Assembly: GCA_023014485.1 (NCBI GenBank) | Contig: JAJOZX010005616.1 | Location: 1 to 64,000 of the forward strand | DNA: 64,000 nt | Direction of reading: 5' to 3' | Source of the DNA: Bathynomus jamesi | Taxonomy: Eukaryota > Arthropoda > Malacostraca > Isopoda > Cirolanidae | Shown: positions 1 through 10,035 of the stretch, one piece after another | How positions within the stretch are numbered: the first letter of the stretch is position 1 | Layout: every line of letters begins with the position of its first letter | Notes under the pieces: generated by a model | What the model saw: the letters and a program-made list of their open reading frames with translations, nothing else | The model's database searches: none | Told to the model about the DNA's origin: nothing | Program-made: the position numbers and the translations under genes

Positions 1-226
1 CGACTCGTTGGTGATTCCATTGTTCGAGGGCAGCTCGAGGAATTCTGTGGGAGAAACCCTCGTCGTAGGCGCCGTTACTGCTACCCTGGTGCCAGGGTGG
101 AGGATATAATTAATAATGTTGACCATTTTACAGACAGTACCACCGAGGACACAACGTATGTTTATTCATGTCGGTACTAATAACGTTTTAAATTCTAGAT
201 CGGAAGAACTGCTGGCTAGGTACAGG
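1..226 (+). pseudogene. LINE-B (CR1-type) ORF1, esterase-like domain, upstream part (U1)
   Basis: The translation shows the block RLVGDSIVRG, then YCYPGARVEDI and VIHVGTNN. This is the Ser-block and GTNN pattern of SGNH/GDSL-type esterase domains found in ORF1 of CR1-family retrotransposons. In intact elements ORF1 is thought to help RNP assembly or membrane association. The N-terminal part lies left of the window; it is visible in U2 and U3. A one-base insertion near 160 ('tatgtttattcatg') breaks the frame before GTNN. The reading frame is interrupted at 226 by hAT-1 and resumes at 1109 once one TSD copy is removed. Family assignment is by motif recognition. Confidence 0.75.
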
Positions 227-1100
227 CAGAGCTGGGCAGTATTTAAATACATTTGTATTTAAATACGTATTTAAATACATTTGTGTATGTAGAACTGTAT
301 TATAAATACATTGTTTTCATGTATTTAATATAGTATTTAAATACTTTAATGAGTATTTAAATACAATGTATTTAAATACTCAAATATAAAAATGTAAATA
401 CTTTTACTGGTTTAATACACGTTCTGTACTAGCACAGTACGACGCGTCGACAGTGTAGTACAGCATGGTTCATGTTTCAACAGTTTGGGAAAACATCCTC
501 TCATGAAAAGACTGTTCCTCCGCTATAACACGACATTACCATCTTCGGCACCGGTAGAGCGAATATTCTCATTCACGGGAATCACTTGACTCCCAAAAGA
601 ACTCTTTCAGACAGAACTTTTGAAAGATTGGTTTTGATCCGCAGCAACCGTGAAATAAAAGAGAATTCGTAAGGTGCCTTATGTTTATGTTACGTCTTAT
701 GTTTACGTTTATGTCTCATCTACTCATTAATTGTTACTCATTTTGCAATGATATAATGAGTATAATATGTCACTGGTTGAACATCGTAAGTTCTAAGTTC
801 TTTTGTTTTTGTTTTGTTCTAAAAAGGGAAATATATAATCGGAAATTAGATTGTACTATTTCTTTATCCTTTATCAAGCATTTTATATTGTTGTTACTCA
901 TGAATTAATGAATGCATATGTTAAAATTTGTATGTATTTAAATGTATTTACAAATGTATTTAAATACAATTGATGTATTTTGTATTTAGTATCTAAATAC
1001 ATTCGTAAAATGTATTTAGTATTTAGTATTTAAATACATTTCTCCATGTATTTAGTATTTAGTATTTAAATACATTCAATGTATTTATTGCCCAGCTCTG
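227..1100. mobile_element. hAT-1 non-autonomous hAT transposon inside LINE-B esterase (U1)
   Basis: The ends are terminal inverted repeats beginning CAGAGCTGGGCA and ending TGCCCAGCTCTG. They are flanked by the 8-bp TSD GGTACAGG (219-226 and 1101-1108), the hAT hallmark. Both subterminal regions are packed with the palindromic motif GTATTTAAATAC in many copies. The centre (about 520-670, + strand) keeps a decayed fragment resembling the hAT C-terminal dimerisation region ([20 protein letters not shown]). Length is 874 bp here and 883 bp in U2 and U3. The same insertion is in all three copies that reach this point, so it predates the block duplication. Confidence 0.88.
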
Positions 1101-1411
1101 GGTACAGGGACTTATTAGAGCGACTAAAGGAGAAAACTAATAAGATTGTTTTAACAGGTATACTTCCTCGAATTATCCAACGTAACGATTTCTACAGCAA
1201 GGCGACCTATATTAACAATAACCTAAAGTCTCTTTGCCAACAGGAAGGAGTGCATTTTGCAAATTTTTGGAACAGTTTCTACGGCAGGAGGGACTTGTTC
1301 CTCGAAGATGGACTTCATCTTAATGACGTTGGAGCTGCGCGTTTAGGAAGACTATTTCATAATACTGTCTCTTCTTTTCAGGCTGCCGTAACTCGAACGG
1401 TCCCAGCGTAA
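1101..1411 (+). pseudogene. LINE-B ORF1, esterase-like domain, downstream part (U1)
   Basis: This is the continuation of the ORF1 esterase domain after hAT-1. It carries the late motif GLHLNDVGAARLG, which contains the Asp-x-x-His-like catalytic pair of SGNH hydrolases (DGLHLND). The frame joins the upstream part as ...ARYR then DLLERLKEK when the transposon and one 8-bp TSD are removed. ORF1 ends with TAA at 1409-1411. ORF2 begins in the -1 frame just downstream. Confidence 0.75.
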
Positions 1412-4236
1412 ATTCCACATTTCCCCGCGCTCGCGAAGGTGTCGCAATTACAAACAATTTGAAGGTTCTATCCTTAAATGCTCGTAGCCTACGAAATAAA
1501 ATAAACGAATTTTTTTCTTTAATTGCTTGTAAAGACTATGATTTAATTGCGATAAATGAATCGTGGCTTAGCACTGAAACACGTGACTTTGTAGGGGAGT
1601 ATCAAATTAAAGGTTATAGACTTTTTGTTAAAAACAGAATAGGTAGGCGAGGAGGCGGTGTTATGTTGTATATCAAAGATAATATTGCGAACGTTATAGA
1701 AGTAAAGCACTCAATTCCAGAACCGATAGATTCGACTATAGCAGAACTTAAATTGAACGATTTCAAACTTCTTGTTGCGGTTATATATAGGCCCCCAAAT
1801 CAAACAGCTGATACGGACGAAGCGTTATATCGTGAACTAAAGAGAATAATCGGTAGTGAGCAGGCTTTAGTTATGGGTGACTTTAATTGCGCCAACGTGA
1901 ATTACGATACAATGCAGGGAGACGCGGAAGGTAATCGTTTAGTTAATTTTCTCGAGGATAGCTTTCTTATTCAAAAGGTTGGGGAACCTACGAGGTTGGA
2001 CAGTATTTTAGATTTAGTAATAACTACGGATGATAGGCTAATTACTGATCTTCAAGTAATAGAACCGTTGAGCAATAGCGATCACAATATGGTAGAGTTT
2101 GTCCTCTCAGTAAGTCACTCGAAACCAACTAACTCGACTAAAATTCCTAACTTCCAGCACGCAGACTTTAGTAAATTTCGAAATAAATTTCACACGTCAA
2201 TTGGGAAAACGTGATGGGGAACTCCAACGCAAAACTAATGTGGGAATCGTTCGAAACGGTATTTAGGACTATAAATGAGGAATGTGTACCGTACAAAATT
2301 AAGCGTGCGAAAGTAAACAACAAGCCCTTGTGGTTTACTTCTAGAGTACGAGACATTATAAAGAGTAGAGATAGGGCTTATAGGCAACATAAGTGCGATA
2401 AAGACAATTTGTTGTTACGAAACAACTACATATCTCTGAGGCGTGAAGCGAAAAGTGTAATAAAAAAGTCCAAGCGCGAATTTGAAATCTCCATAGCTCG
2501 TGACGGTAAAGAAAACCCCAAGCGATTCTTTCAATACGTCAATAATAGAAATCCAGTAAAAAGTGTCTTGGGTCCATTGAAAAATGTAAATGGAGATCTA
2601 GTCTCTGAAAACAAGGAAATGGCTACCTTGCTAAACGAATTTTTTACGTCAGTTTTTACTATAGAAGATGTAACGAATATCCCTACGGTCATAGACATAA
2701 TACCTTTTGATAATGGTAATATTTTGGATAATATTGTCGTTAGTGAAGGGGAAGTAATGCGCTATATTGATAAAATGAAAACGCGTAAATCACCGGGTCC
2801 GGATTCCATATATCCCATACAACTAAAAGAATTAAAAGATAGCATTGTTGTGCCGCTAACAAAGATTTTTAATGCGTCTATTTCTGAGGGGTGCGTACCA
2901 GATTTCAATTAACACCTATCTTTAAGAAAGGCGATAAAGGTGCGGCGGGAAATTATAGGCCAATCAGTTTAACGTCTGTTGTAGGTAAGCTACTGGAATC
3001 AATAATTAGGGATCGTATAGTCGAACACTTAGAAGTGCATAATCTGGTTAGAAATACGCAGCACGGTTTTAGGCGAAACAAATCTTGCTTAACTAATCTT
3101 TTAGAATTTTTCCAAAGCGTGGTTGACGTTTACGATAGACATCGGGCGGTTGATGTAGATGTAGTGTATTAGATTTTCAAAAAGCGTTTGACACCGTGCC
3201 GCACAAAAGACTCATTGAAAAAACTAAGGCTCATGGAATCAGGGGTGTAGTAATAAATTGGCTAGAAGAGTGGTTGCGAGGCAGGAAACAGAGGGTGGTC
3301 GTTGATGGAGCGGAGTCGTGTTGGGCTAATGTAGCGAGTGGCGTTCCTCAGGGTTCTGTATTGGGCCCCTTGCTTTTTCTTATATATATTAACGATTTAG
3401 ATGTCGGCCTAGTCAGTACAGTTTCAAAGTTTGCGGATGACACGAAGCTGGGTGGTAGGGCGATTAATGACGAAGATAGAGGTAAAATTCAGGAAGATCT
3501 GAATAAAATCGTTGATTGGTCAGTCACATGGCAAATGAGATTTAACGTGGATAAGTGCAAAATTTTGCATATAGGTTCGCGTAACGGTAATTTTGCGTAT
3601 AGTATGTCAGGGAAAGATTTAACAAGCGTAGAGCAGGAAAAAGATTTAGGAGTTATAGTCACTGGTGATTTAAAAGTAGCGAAACAAAGTACAGCAGCGG
3701 TCAATAAGGCGAACAAAGTGTTAGGTTTTATAGCTCGAAATTTTGAGTACAAATCGCGCGATATTATAGTTCCTCTTTATAAATCATTAGTTAGACCCCA
3801 TTTGGAGTACGCGGTCCAATTTTGGAATCCGCATATGCGCAAAGATATAGACAAAATCGAAAGAGTTCAAAGACGAGCAACTAAGATGATTCCGTCTCAG
3901 GTCAAAGTCGTACGAGGATAGGCTTAAGGAGTTAAAATTGACTACACTCGAGACTAGGAGGTTAAGGGGTGATCTAATCCAGGTTTTCAAAATTATGAAT
4001 GGGTTGATAACGTAGATAGAGATAGCTTTTTCGAAATATCTCAATATAATAGGACTAGAAATAACGGGTGTAAGTTGACAAGTAGAAGGTTCGAGACAGC
4101 AGTTGCGAAAAACTTTTTTACGCATAGAATAGTAAATAGCTGGAATAGTTTGCCGGTAGAAGTAATTAGTAGCACGTCTATAAACATGTTTAAAAATCGA
4201 TTAGACGCGCATGTTGATAGAAAGGGTATAGTTTAA
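1412..4236 (+). pseudogene. LINE-B ORF2: AP endonuclease plus reverse transcriptase, frameshifted (U1)
   Basis: CR1-type ORF2. The endonuclease is at about 1450-2200, with NARSLRNK, YRPPN, MGDFNCANVNY and NSDHNMVEF, matching the exonuclease-endonuclease-phosphatase fold used for target nicking. The reverse transcriptase follows at about 2740-3460: KSPGPDSI, NYRPISLTSVVGKLLESI, FRRNKSCLTNLLEF, FQKAFDTVPH, GVPQGSVLGPLLFLIYINDL and the catalytic FADDTKL. A C-terminal tail ends with the stop at 4234-4236. Frame breaks lie near 2160-2215, 2905, 3155-3172, 3897 and 4002. No upstream ATG is obvious; the open frame extends back into the ORF1 end. The 3' end reads out in full, so only the reading frame is damaged. 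Confidence 0.88.
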
Positions 4237-4266
4237 GGTAGTAAAATTAAGGCTTTGTGGGGATAG

Positions 4267-4297
4267 ATCCCACAGCTCAACACAAGTGTTGTGGGAT
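4267..4297 (+). promoter_or_regulatory. Stem-loop in LINE-B 3' UTR
   Basis: ATCCCACA and TGTGGGAT form an 8-bp stem, with a further ACAC/GTGT pairing inside. It lies about 30 bases after the ORF2 stop and is conserved in U2 (about 23305-23335) and U3 (about 50021-50051). Some LINE families use 3' hairpins for RT recognition; that role here is inference. Confidence 0.4.
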
Positions 4298-4838
4298 ATA
4301 GGGAGGCAGCGTCTTGGGTTAGGGGATACTCTCTGTCCTTACACACCCCATTTAAAGAGATTCCTCTGCCGAGCGGTGCCCCCCATAGTACTGTGAGGTA
4401 TTGAAAAACTCATGATCTTCACTTGCCCCACAAACACCTTTAAATGGGAGACCCATAATGGGTGCACACACATTTCTACATTACTGTACAGTCTTTACAG
4501 CCACACTACACTTTTCCTCGTAAGTGTATATATTGTAATGTATATGGTTGTAAATTTTGACTTGGTCCGCAATCGATATGGACCGTGACTTGATGGATAC
4601 CGTAATGAAATTGACTGGATTCTTTGGATCTGATATATTTGCATGTCCGTTATAAATAGATATAGAGTGTAACATATTTGTGGATAGTAGTCTATTATGA
4701 CTTGATCCTCTGGATCCAGAGATTCTATCTTTAGTTTTAAATCGATAATTAATTAGTTTTAAATTGATAATTATTTAGTTTCGTAAAAATTGGTCGTTGC
4801 CAATTTACCGGCAGTTTTTACATAAATTTCTTATGTTC
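4298..4838. other. LINE-B 3' UTR and unassigned AT-rich sequence (U1)
   Basis: The first part, to about 4470, follows the LINE-B stop without a break and is probably 3' UTR. The rest has no open frame of convincing length and no recognised element. A short palindrome CTCTGGATCCAGAG sits at about 4710. The equivalents are 22763-23362 (U2) and 49483-50079 (U3). Confidence 0.45.
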
Positions 4839-4994
4839 TTGTGGTTCGGAACCCACGTAAAATTGTAGGTCCCCTCCGCCACCACGGAGGACATACACAA
4901 TACACGATTACGAACACAGTTAGGTAGACCAGCCATGAGTGGATCCTAGGGTCTTTGTTGGTCTGAAACATTATAACATTATAACATTATAACA
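4839..4994 (+). repeat. Short interspersed repeat R1 (U1, first copy)
   Basis: A sequence of about 140 bp starting TTGTGGTTCGGAACCCACG and ending in copies of the pentamer-like ACATTATA. It occurs twice per macro-unit in opposite orientations, flanking the LINE-C/LINE-D block (the other U1 copy is at 7487-7628). The start resembles a Pol III B box (GGTTCGGAACC), but I see no A box, so calling it a SINE would be speculation. Confidence 0.7.
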
Positions 4995-5231
4995 TATTCC
5001 CTGACAGTCTAAAGGGGCCCAGAGTATGCTCTGTATTTAAGTGAGGAAACTCAAATACTCCATCCAATTATCGCCCCATTTCCGTATTACCAAATTAAGT
5101 ATTTGAAAAAATTGTATACGATAAACTTAATAAATTCTTAATCAAATACGATATTTTAACTAAACACAATTTGGGTTTAGAAGTGGGCGTAGAGCGGAAG
5201 ATGCCATAAACATGCTATTAGAAAATATGGA

Positions 5232-5435
5232 TCAATGAAAGAAAGCCACTCCCAGCCTTCTTTAGTTAGTTTTATAAGGCTAACTAATGAAAATATAACG
5301 ACCTAATCTAACCAATCGTCAAGGACGTACAGCTGACCTAACGATTGGTTAGGTTAGGTCGTGATATTTTCGTTAGTTAGCCTTATAAAGCTAACTAAAG
5401 AAGGCTGGGGGGGGGGGGTGGCTTTCTTTCATTGA
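5232..5435. mobile_element. FB-1 foldback MITE inside LINE-C (U1)
   Basis: A nearly perfect hairpin of about 204 bp. The arms start TCAATGAAAGAAAGCC and end GGCTTTCTTTCATTGA, with each arm about 95 bp around a short loop near 5325. One arm contains a run of 11-13 G whose length varies between copies. No coding sequence. The superfamily is not clear from the ends. Confidence 0.8.
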
Positions 5436-5925
5436 CTCGAAAATATCTGTCAGAAGCTAAACAGCAAAAAACACTAAGTTCGTCTTCCTTGGCTTGTCCA
5501 AAAACATCTAATACTCTTTCGCATGAAATCTTATTGAATAAACTTTACATATACAGAATAAGACGAAATACCCTCGATTGGTTCAAATCGTCATTACTAT
5601 ATTAGATTAAAAGACAATTTTTCCGACAAAGTGATGCTAACTAGTGGGGTTCCACAAGAATCTATTATTGGGCCATTACTATTTCTAATCCACGTCAATG
5701 ATATTTATCTTTAAGCCACATTAAATTGCGTACAATATGCAAATCACACCACGCTTACTTCTTTCCATCCTAAATTAGACTTTCTGATAAATGAAACGAA
5801 CAGGCAATTAAAGCATGCATTTAAATGGATGTGTTCTAATGAACTTTTACTGAATCTGGCAAAGTCATTTTATATGATTATTACAAAAAATAATATATAT
5901 ATATAATATACGTATACGATATATA

Positions 5926-6160
5926 GGGTGACGCAAAAGTCAGGAGTAAAGGAGCCCGAGAGAATGCATCTTTTCTGTTCTATTGCCGCCACTATTTTTT
6001 TTTTAATAGATATTACTTTTTTAACCAAAAACTTACAAATTGTAAATTATAATTTTTTAAACTAAAAACTGTAATTTTTATTTAAAAATAGTGGTGGTGG
6101 TCATAGAACGGAAAAGATGCATTCTCTCGGGCTCCTTTGACTCCTGACTTTTGCGCCACC
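5926..6160. mobile_element. FB-2 foldback MITE inside LINE-C (U1)
   Basis: Terminal inverted repeats of about 55 bp begin GGGTGACGCAAAAGTCAGG and end in the matching complement (CTTTTGCGCCACC). The interior is AT-rich, and TATA sequence flanks both sides. The size and TA-rich target fit a mariner-type MITE, but the TSD is hidden in (AT)n. Confidence 0.75.
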
Positions 6161-6480
6161 ATATATATATATATATATACACAAATTATAAAATAACAAT
6201 TGGGAATACTCTTGCAAAGGTGAGTGAAGTTAAGTGCTTGGCATTAATTCAGACGAACAACTAAAATTCAAAAGTCAAAATTATATATAACAATGGACTC
6301 ACCAGAAATTTTATTTGCAAACCAAACTATACATTGGAAATTGCAGAAAATGATGCATTCTCTTTCAAAGGAGCAGATATATGGAATGCAGTTTCCATAA
6401 ATATCAGACAGGTTTCGTCACTATATAAGTATTTATTTCACAAATCACTAAAGAAGTACTTCTTTGGTTCCTACTGATGT

Positions 6481-6705
6481 ATAAGTTCACTACCGACATT
6501 ATTACTATAGTAATTAAGTTCCCACTTTATAATTATCTCTCTAAAATATGCTAATTTCATTAAGCACTTTTAATTTTATAATTTGTTCTAAATTATTTGC
6601 TTTAATTAGCATCATTTAATTTCTACTAACACATACAACTGATCATTTTCATTAAAATTGTGTAAAAGATAATCAAACATTACTTTTATAAATGTTTACC
6701 CCTTG

Positions 6706-6747
<42 letters not shown>

Positions 6748-6990
6748 TGTTATTACTATAACTATTATTTGCCATTTTCACTTCTCATATATAAGTAATA
6801 AATAAACTGAATCCCATTAATTTTGCCTAAAAAACTTCCATGCATCCAAAGGCATATTCAGATTAGAATACTGTGTATATTAACGTCATATCAAATATCT
6901 AAATTGTACAGAAAAATATTGAAAAATATTGTAAAATTATATGTAAGTTGTATTCTTTTACTGAATAAAGATTTTGTTTGTTTGTTTGTA
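6481..6990 (+). other. LINE-C 3' UTR with (ATT)n and (TTTG)n tail (U1)
   Basis: Non-coding AT-rich sequence after the LINE-C stop. It includes an (ATT)n run at 6708-6748 and ends ACTGAATAAAGATTTTG followed by three or four TTTG units, a plausible LINE 3' tail with a polyadenylation-like AATAAA. The junction with LINE-D follows directly. Confidence 0.5.
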
Positions 6991-7405
6991 AATTAAATCT
7001 ATATTCGTTGGAAAGACGTAGAGAAGGTACACCATAATATAGGCATAAGAAATAATACAAAAACTAGTACCTATCCTCTCAAGCTGAACCCAATAACCAA
7101 CACAAACACTGGAAAATAGGAAAGGCAGAATGTTCAGTGTTCCAACTAGAGGCCAAACAAAGGACGACATCCACTCTGAAGGAGAATAGCTCTGTCGCCA
7201 GAGGGCCAAGATTATTTAACGAGCTGCCCAGAGAGCTTATGAACACGTATGAAAGTCTTCCAAAGAGGACTAGACACTTGACTCAGGTCAGTTCTTCAAG
7301 AGCCTGGTGTATCGAGCTGTGTGGGGGGAAAGGTCAAGAAAGCAACTCCTTCGTCCACCAAACTAGCTCTAGAGGTGGGGCCCCGAGCCTGACCTCCATG
7401 AAGTG
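6991..7405 (+). pseudogene. LINE-D: C-terminal fragment of a LINE-A-related element (U1)
   Basis: The translation gives LNLYSLERRRE, then STLKENSSVARGPRLFNELP and a last block ending near TSMK before a stop at 7405. Each block aligns by eye with the LINE-A tail (LNLYSLERRRERY, STLKENSLVVRGPRLFNQLP, ATSLTSV). It is therefore the extreme 3' end of a diverged relative of LINE-A, heavily 5'-truncated, with frameshifts. It probably inserted at the tail of LINE-C. Confidence 0.72.
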
Positions 7406-7440
7406 AGGAATCATCACATGGACCTTCTACAAGGTTACAA

Positions 7441-7441
7441 T

Positions 7442-7486
<45 letters not shown>
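7441..7486. repeat. (AT)n microsatellite
   Basis: Pure AT dinucleotides with an occasional TAAT slip, between LINE-D and R1. Length differs among U1, U2 and U3. Confidence 0.95.
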
Positions 7487-7489
<3 letters not shown>

Positions 7490-7628
7490 GTTATAATGTT
7501 TCAGACCAACAAAGACCCTAGGATCCACTCATGGCTGGTCTACCTAACTGTGTTCGTAATCGTGTATTGTGTATGTCCTCCGTGGTGGCGGAGGGGACCT
7601 ACAATTTTACGTGGGTTCCGAACCACAA
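7487..7628 (-). repeat. Short interspersed repeat R1 (U1, second copy, inverted)
   Basis: Reverse complement of 4839-4994, with only slight changes. It is followed by another (AT)n tract at 7629-7673. Confidence 0.7.
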
Positions 7629-7673
7629 TATATATATATATATAATATATAATATATATATATATATATATAT

Positions 7674-8018
7674 GATACACACAGACCGTGCATGAAACAA
7701 GGAACTCTTCTGGGAAAATTAAATCCACTATAGTCCGAATAAGTAATGGTAAATGACAAACACTATAGTTTTTTCTTTTTCATGATGTTAGCCCGACGTG
7801 GGCAACGGGTCACTCGCAAAGAGGCCCCAAAAATATAGCTTCCCTCACCAGCTATCTGCAAAGCAGATAGTATCCAGCTTTGGGACAGAATCTAGGGGTT
7901 AGTGAGGGAAGCTATATGTTTGGGGCCTCTTTGCCAGTAACCCGTTGCCCACGTCGGGCTAACATCATGAAAAATAAAAAAAACTATAGTGTTTGTCATT
8001 TACCATTACTATAATACA

Positions 8019-8053
<35 letters not shown>

Positions 8054-8283
8054 CCTTTATTAATAATAATAAAATAAATGCATTTTTTCAATTTACAATG
8101 ACATGAATAATTGTGAAGCTCGACTATTTATTTTATTTAATTTCGCCCTTAAGCTTTAGGCTTTACTGGGCTTTACTTATTCGGACTATAGTGGATTCAA
8201 TTTTCCCAGAAGAGTTCCTTGTTCCATGCACGATCTATGTGTATCATGAAAAACCTCAGGGGACCATTCTGAGTTCAATCCCA
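7674..8283. mobile_element. FB-3 long-hairpin foldback element (U1)
   Basis: An inverted-repeat element. The outer arms carry GATACACACAGACC and its complement, and the inner arms of about 100 bp (TAGCCCGACGTGGGCAACGG) fold around a loop near 7860-7900. The right arm is interrupted at about 8012-8168 by sequence with an (AAT)n run, possibly a separate short insertion flanked by TTACT. The left end is truncated at (AT)n, whereas the right end continues to CTGAGTTCAATCCC. A second member of the family is at 29967-30950 in U2. No coding capacity seen. Confidence 0.7.
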
Positions 8284-9095
8284 TATGAAAATGAAAATGA
8301 AAAGGTTTATTGGCAGACTATAGTCCATATGACAAATATTATTAATGCAATGACAGTTCATATACTAAGGATAGAAATATATACAATTGATTAGAAATAA
8401 TACTGTACTGTCGAAGTTAAGTGGAGCTACAAACAGACGTTTTCGTACCAAGAAGTCCATAGCTTAGAGGATAAATGGCAGGACTCATGGATAGCTTGCA
8501 TAATCGGGTTGGTTGACTTTTAAATGCTTTGCGTTAAACTGTATTGAGCACGTCTTGTTACCTCGGGGAAGCTCGGGACATTGCGGGTAGCAAACATTTG
8601 CGAAGCTGAGCATATATATATAATGGGTGGCGAAGTTTAGAGCATTTGATTATTTATCGACCAGACATCCAGTCTTCAAAGAATCTCATTCATCTTAACA
8701 TCGACCAAGTATTGGGAAAGGAATAAATTGTACTCAGCAGATATTCAATCATTAATTTGTACTGCCCGAACCTTAAAAATAGGCGTTTCCACTTTTGTTT
8801 AACGTCACAAAATGAGTTAATGACATGGACATAAAGCGGCTTACGATACCTTACTAATGAAAAGAGACAAATGTATTGTGACACAAGCGATAGAAGTGTA
8901 ACGAACATAGTATTCAACAGATGTGAGGCTCATATTTTCGTCTTTCATCGGAACCCATTTTACATTCAAGGACGTCCATAAACTAGAACCATATCATGAA
9001 TCTTAATTCTGAAAAGTAATTACCTGTAAAAAAGAATGTGGAAATTAAAGGAATAACAATTATGTCGAAAGATAATATGAGCCCCAAGAATGTCA
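8284..9095. other. Unassigned sequence conserved in U1-U3
   Basis: Starts with ATGAAA repeats. No recognised domain. The stretch at about 8690-8990 gives a fairly open translation on the + strand in shifting frames, which might be an old coding fragment, but I cannot name it. Equivalents are 18501-19313 (U2) and 42619-43433 (U3). Confidence 0.4.
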
Positions 9096-9103
9096 TCCTC
9101 GAC

Positions 9104-9309
9104 CAACGGTTCTTAACCCCTGGGTCACCAAGCCATTTTGGTTGGGTCATTAAATTGTCATTCATCATTTATTTATGTTACCCCTAATCATTTTATCATT
9201 ATTATTTATTTTGTTTTCCATTACGAGTGAACTGTTTGAAGGCATGGGTCGCCGAGCTAGCACCGCGACCAGAATTTGGGTTGCAGCCTAAAAAGGTTAA
9301 GAACCACTG
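9104..9309. mobile_element. 206-bp hAT MITE (U1)
   Basis: The ends are CAACGGTTCTTAACC and GGTTAAGAACCACTG, close to the CAGTGGTTCTTAACC terminus common in Ac/Charlie-type hAT elements. The flanks TCCTCGAC (9096-9103) and TCCTAGAC (9310-9317) are an 8-bp TSD with one mismatch. No coding sequence. Confidence 0.82.
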
Positions 9310-9317
9310 TCCTAGAC

Positions 9318-10035
9318 CATTACGTACGAATATATTTTTTTCGCGCTGACGATATCCCATCGACCGGCTTTGGTCATAAAATCACAAACTTTCACTCCAT
9401 TGATCATTAGAAACGTTTCCATCCTCACTGATTTACATCAATTTATGCGTACCATTCCGTTTATTTCTGCTATTAAGGGAAAGTGTTCTTTAATTCTGGT
9501 TTAATTGTAAAAAACTTTATTAATGAAGAAAAACGTTAAATGGTGCTACGAAACTCGAGGAAGAACTTGAAATCAACTTTGAAAATTTGATGTCAACATT
9601 GGCATGCAAAAATTGAATTTCAAAATAAACCAATAAATACTATATTTAAAGCATCATAATAAAATTACATTATTTTTAATGCTGTTTGTTGTTGTGGAAA
9701 AAATTCTTCTATATTAATTCGTGATGTACTTGAAGTGATCCAGACATGACATATGACTAATTTCAATAGGTTTTAGAGATTATATAAATGTACGGTACCT
9801 AAATTTTGGAAAAAAAACATTCCTTTTTAATTTTTTTTATTTCAAGGGTTTCACGTGACACTTTAACCTTGACCTTTTTGGTAATTGTTCAGAATACGGG
9901 CGCCACTTAATTAAGCAAAATTTCGAAAAATAACATAGAAACAAAGTTTTTTCTCTCATTAAAATACATTGATTGCATGCGTCGCATTTGTATAATTTAG
10001 GTCTCGGGGGTACGGGGGCGGAGCCCCGGTAAAGA
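9318..10035. other. Unassigned sequence (U1)
   Basis: AT-rich DNA without a recognised gene. A GC-rich hairpin-like patch (GGGGGCGGAGCCCCGG) at about 10013-10028 marks the junction with the mariner fragment. Open frames here are not supported by any motif. Confidence 0.4.

Larger units (their letters stand above)
4995..6480 (+). pseudogene. LINE-C: degenerate non-LTR reverse transcriptase fragment (U1)
   Basis: A patchy translation in shifting frames gives FPDSLKGPRV, NYRPISVLPN, FEKIVYDKLNKFL, GFRSGRRAEDAINMLLEN, then after FB-1 a region with HEILLNKLYIYRIRRNTLDWFKS. It continues with NETNRQLKHAFKWMCSNELLLNLAKS and, after FB-2, VSEVKCLGIN, and ends near SLYKYLFHKSLKKYFFGS before a stop at about 6476. 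These match the fingers, palm, thumb and C-terminal tail of Jockey/CR1-type RTs. It has many stops and frameshifts, so it is older than LINE-A and LINE-B. The two foldback elements sit inside it. Confidence 0.7.

Noticed and set aside
1412..1461. Programmed -1 frameshift between LINE-B ORF1 and ORF2
   Set aside because: ORF2 is in the -1 frame and its frame is open back into the end of ORF1, but no slippery heptamer with a downstream pseudoknot is evident; reinitiation is equally possible.
4481..4675. 64-residue open frame repeated in all copies (MLHSISIYNG...)
   Set aside because: Same frame occurs because the block is duplicated. No recognisable domain, no context supporting a gene, and a three-base difference near its end between copies does not prove selection.
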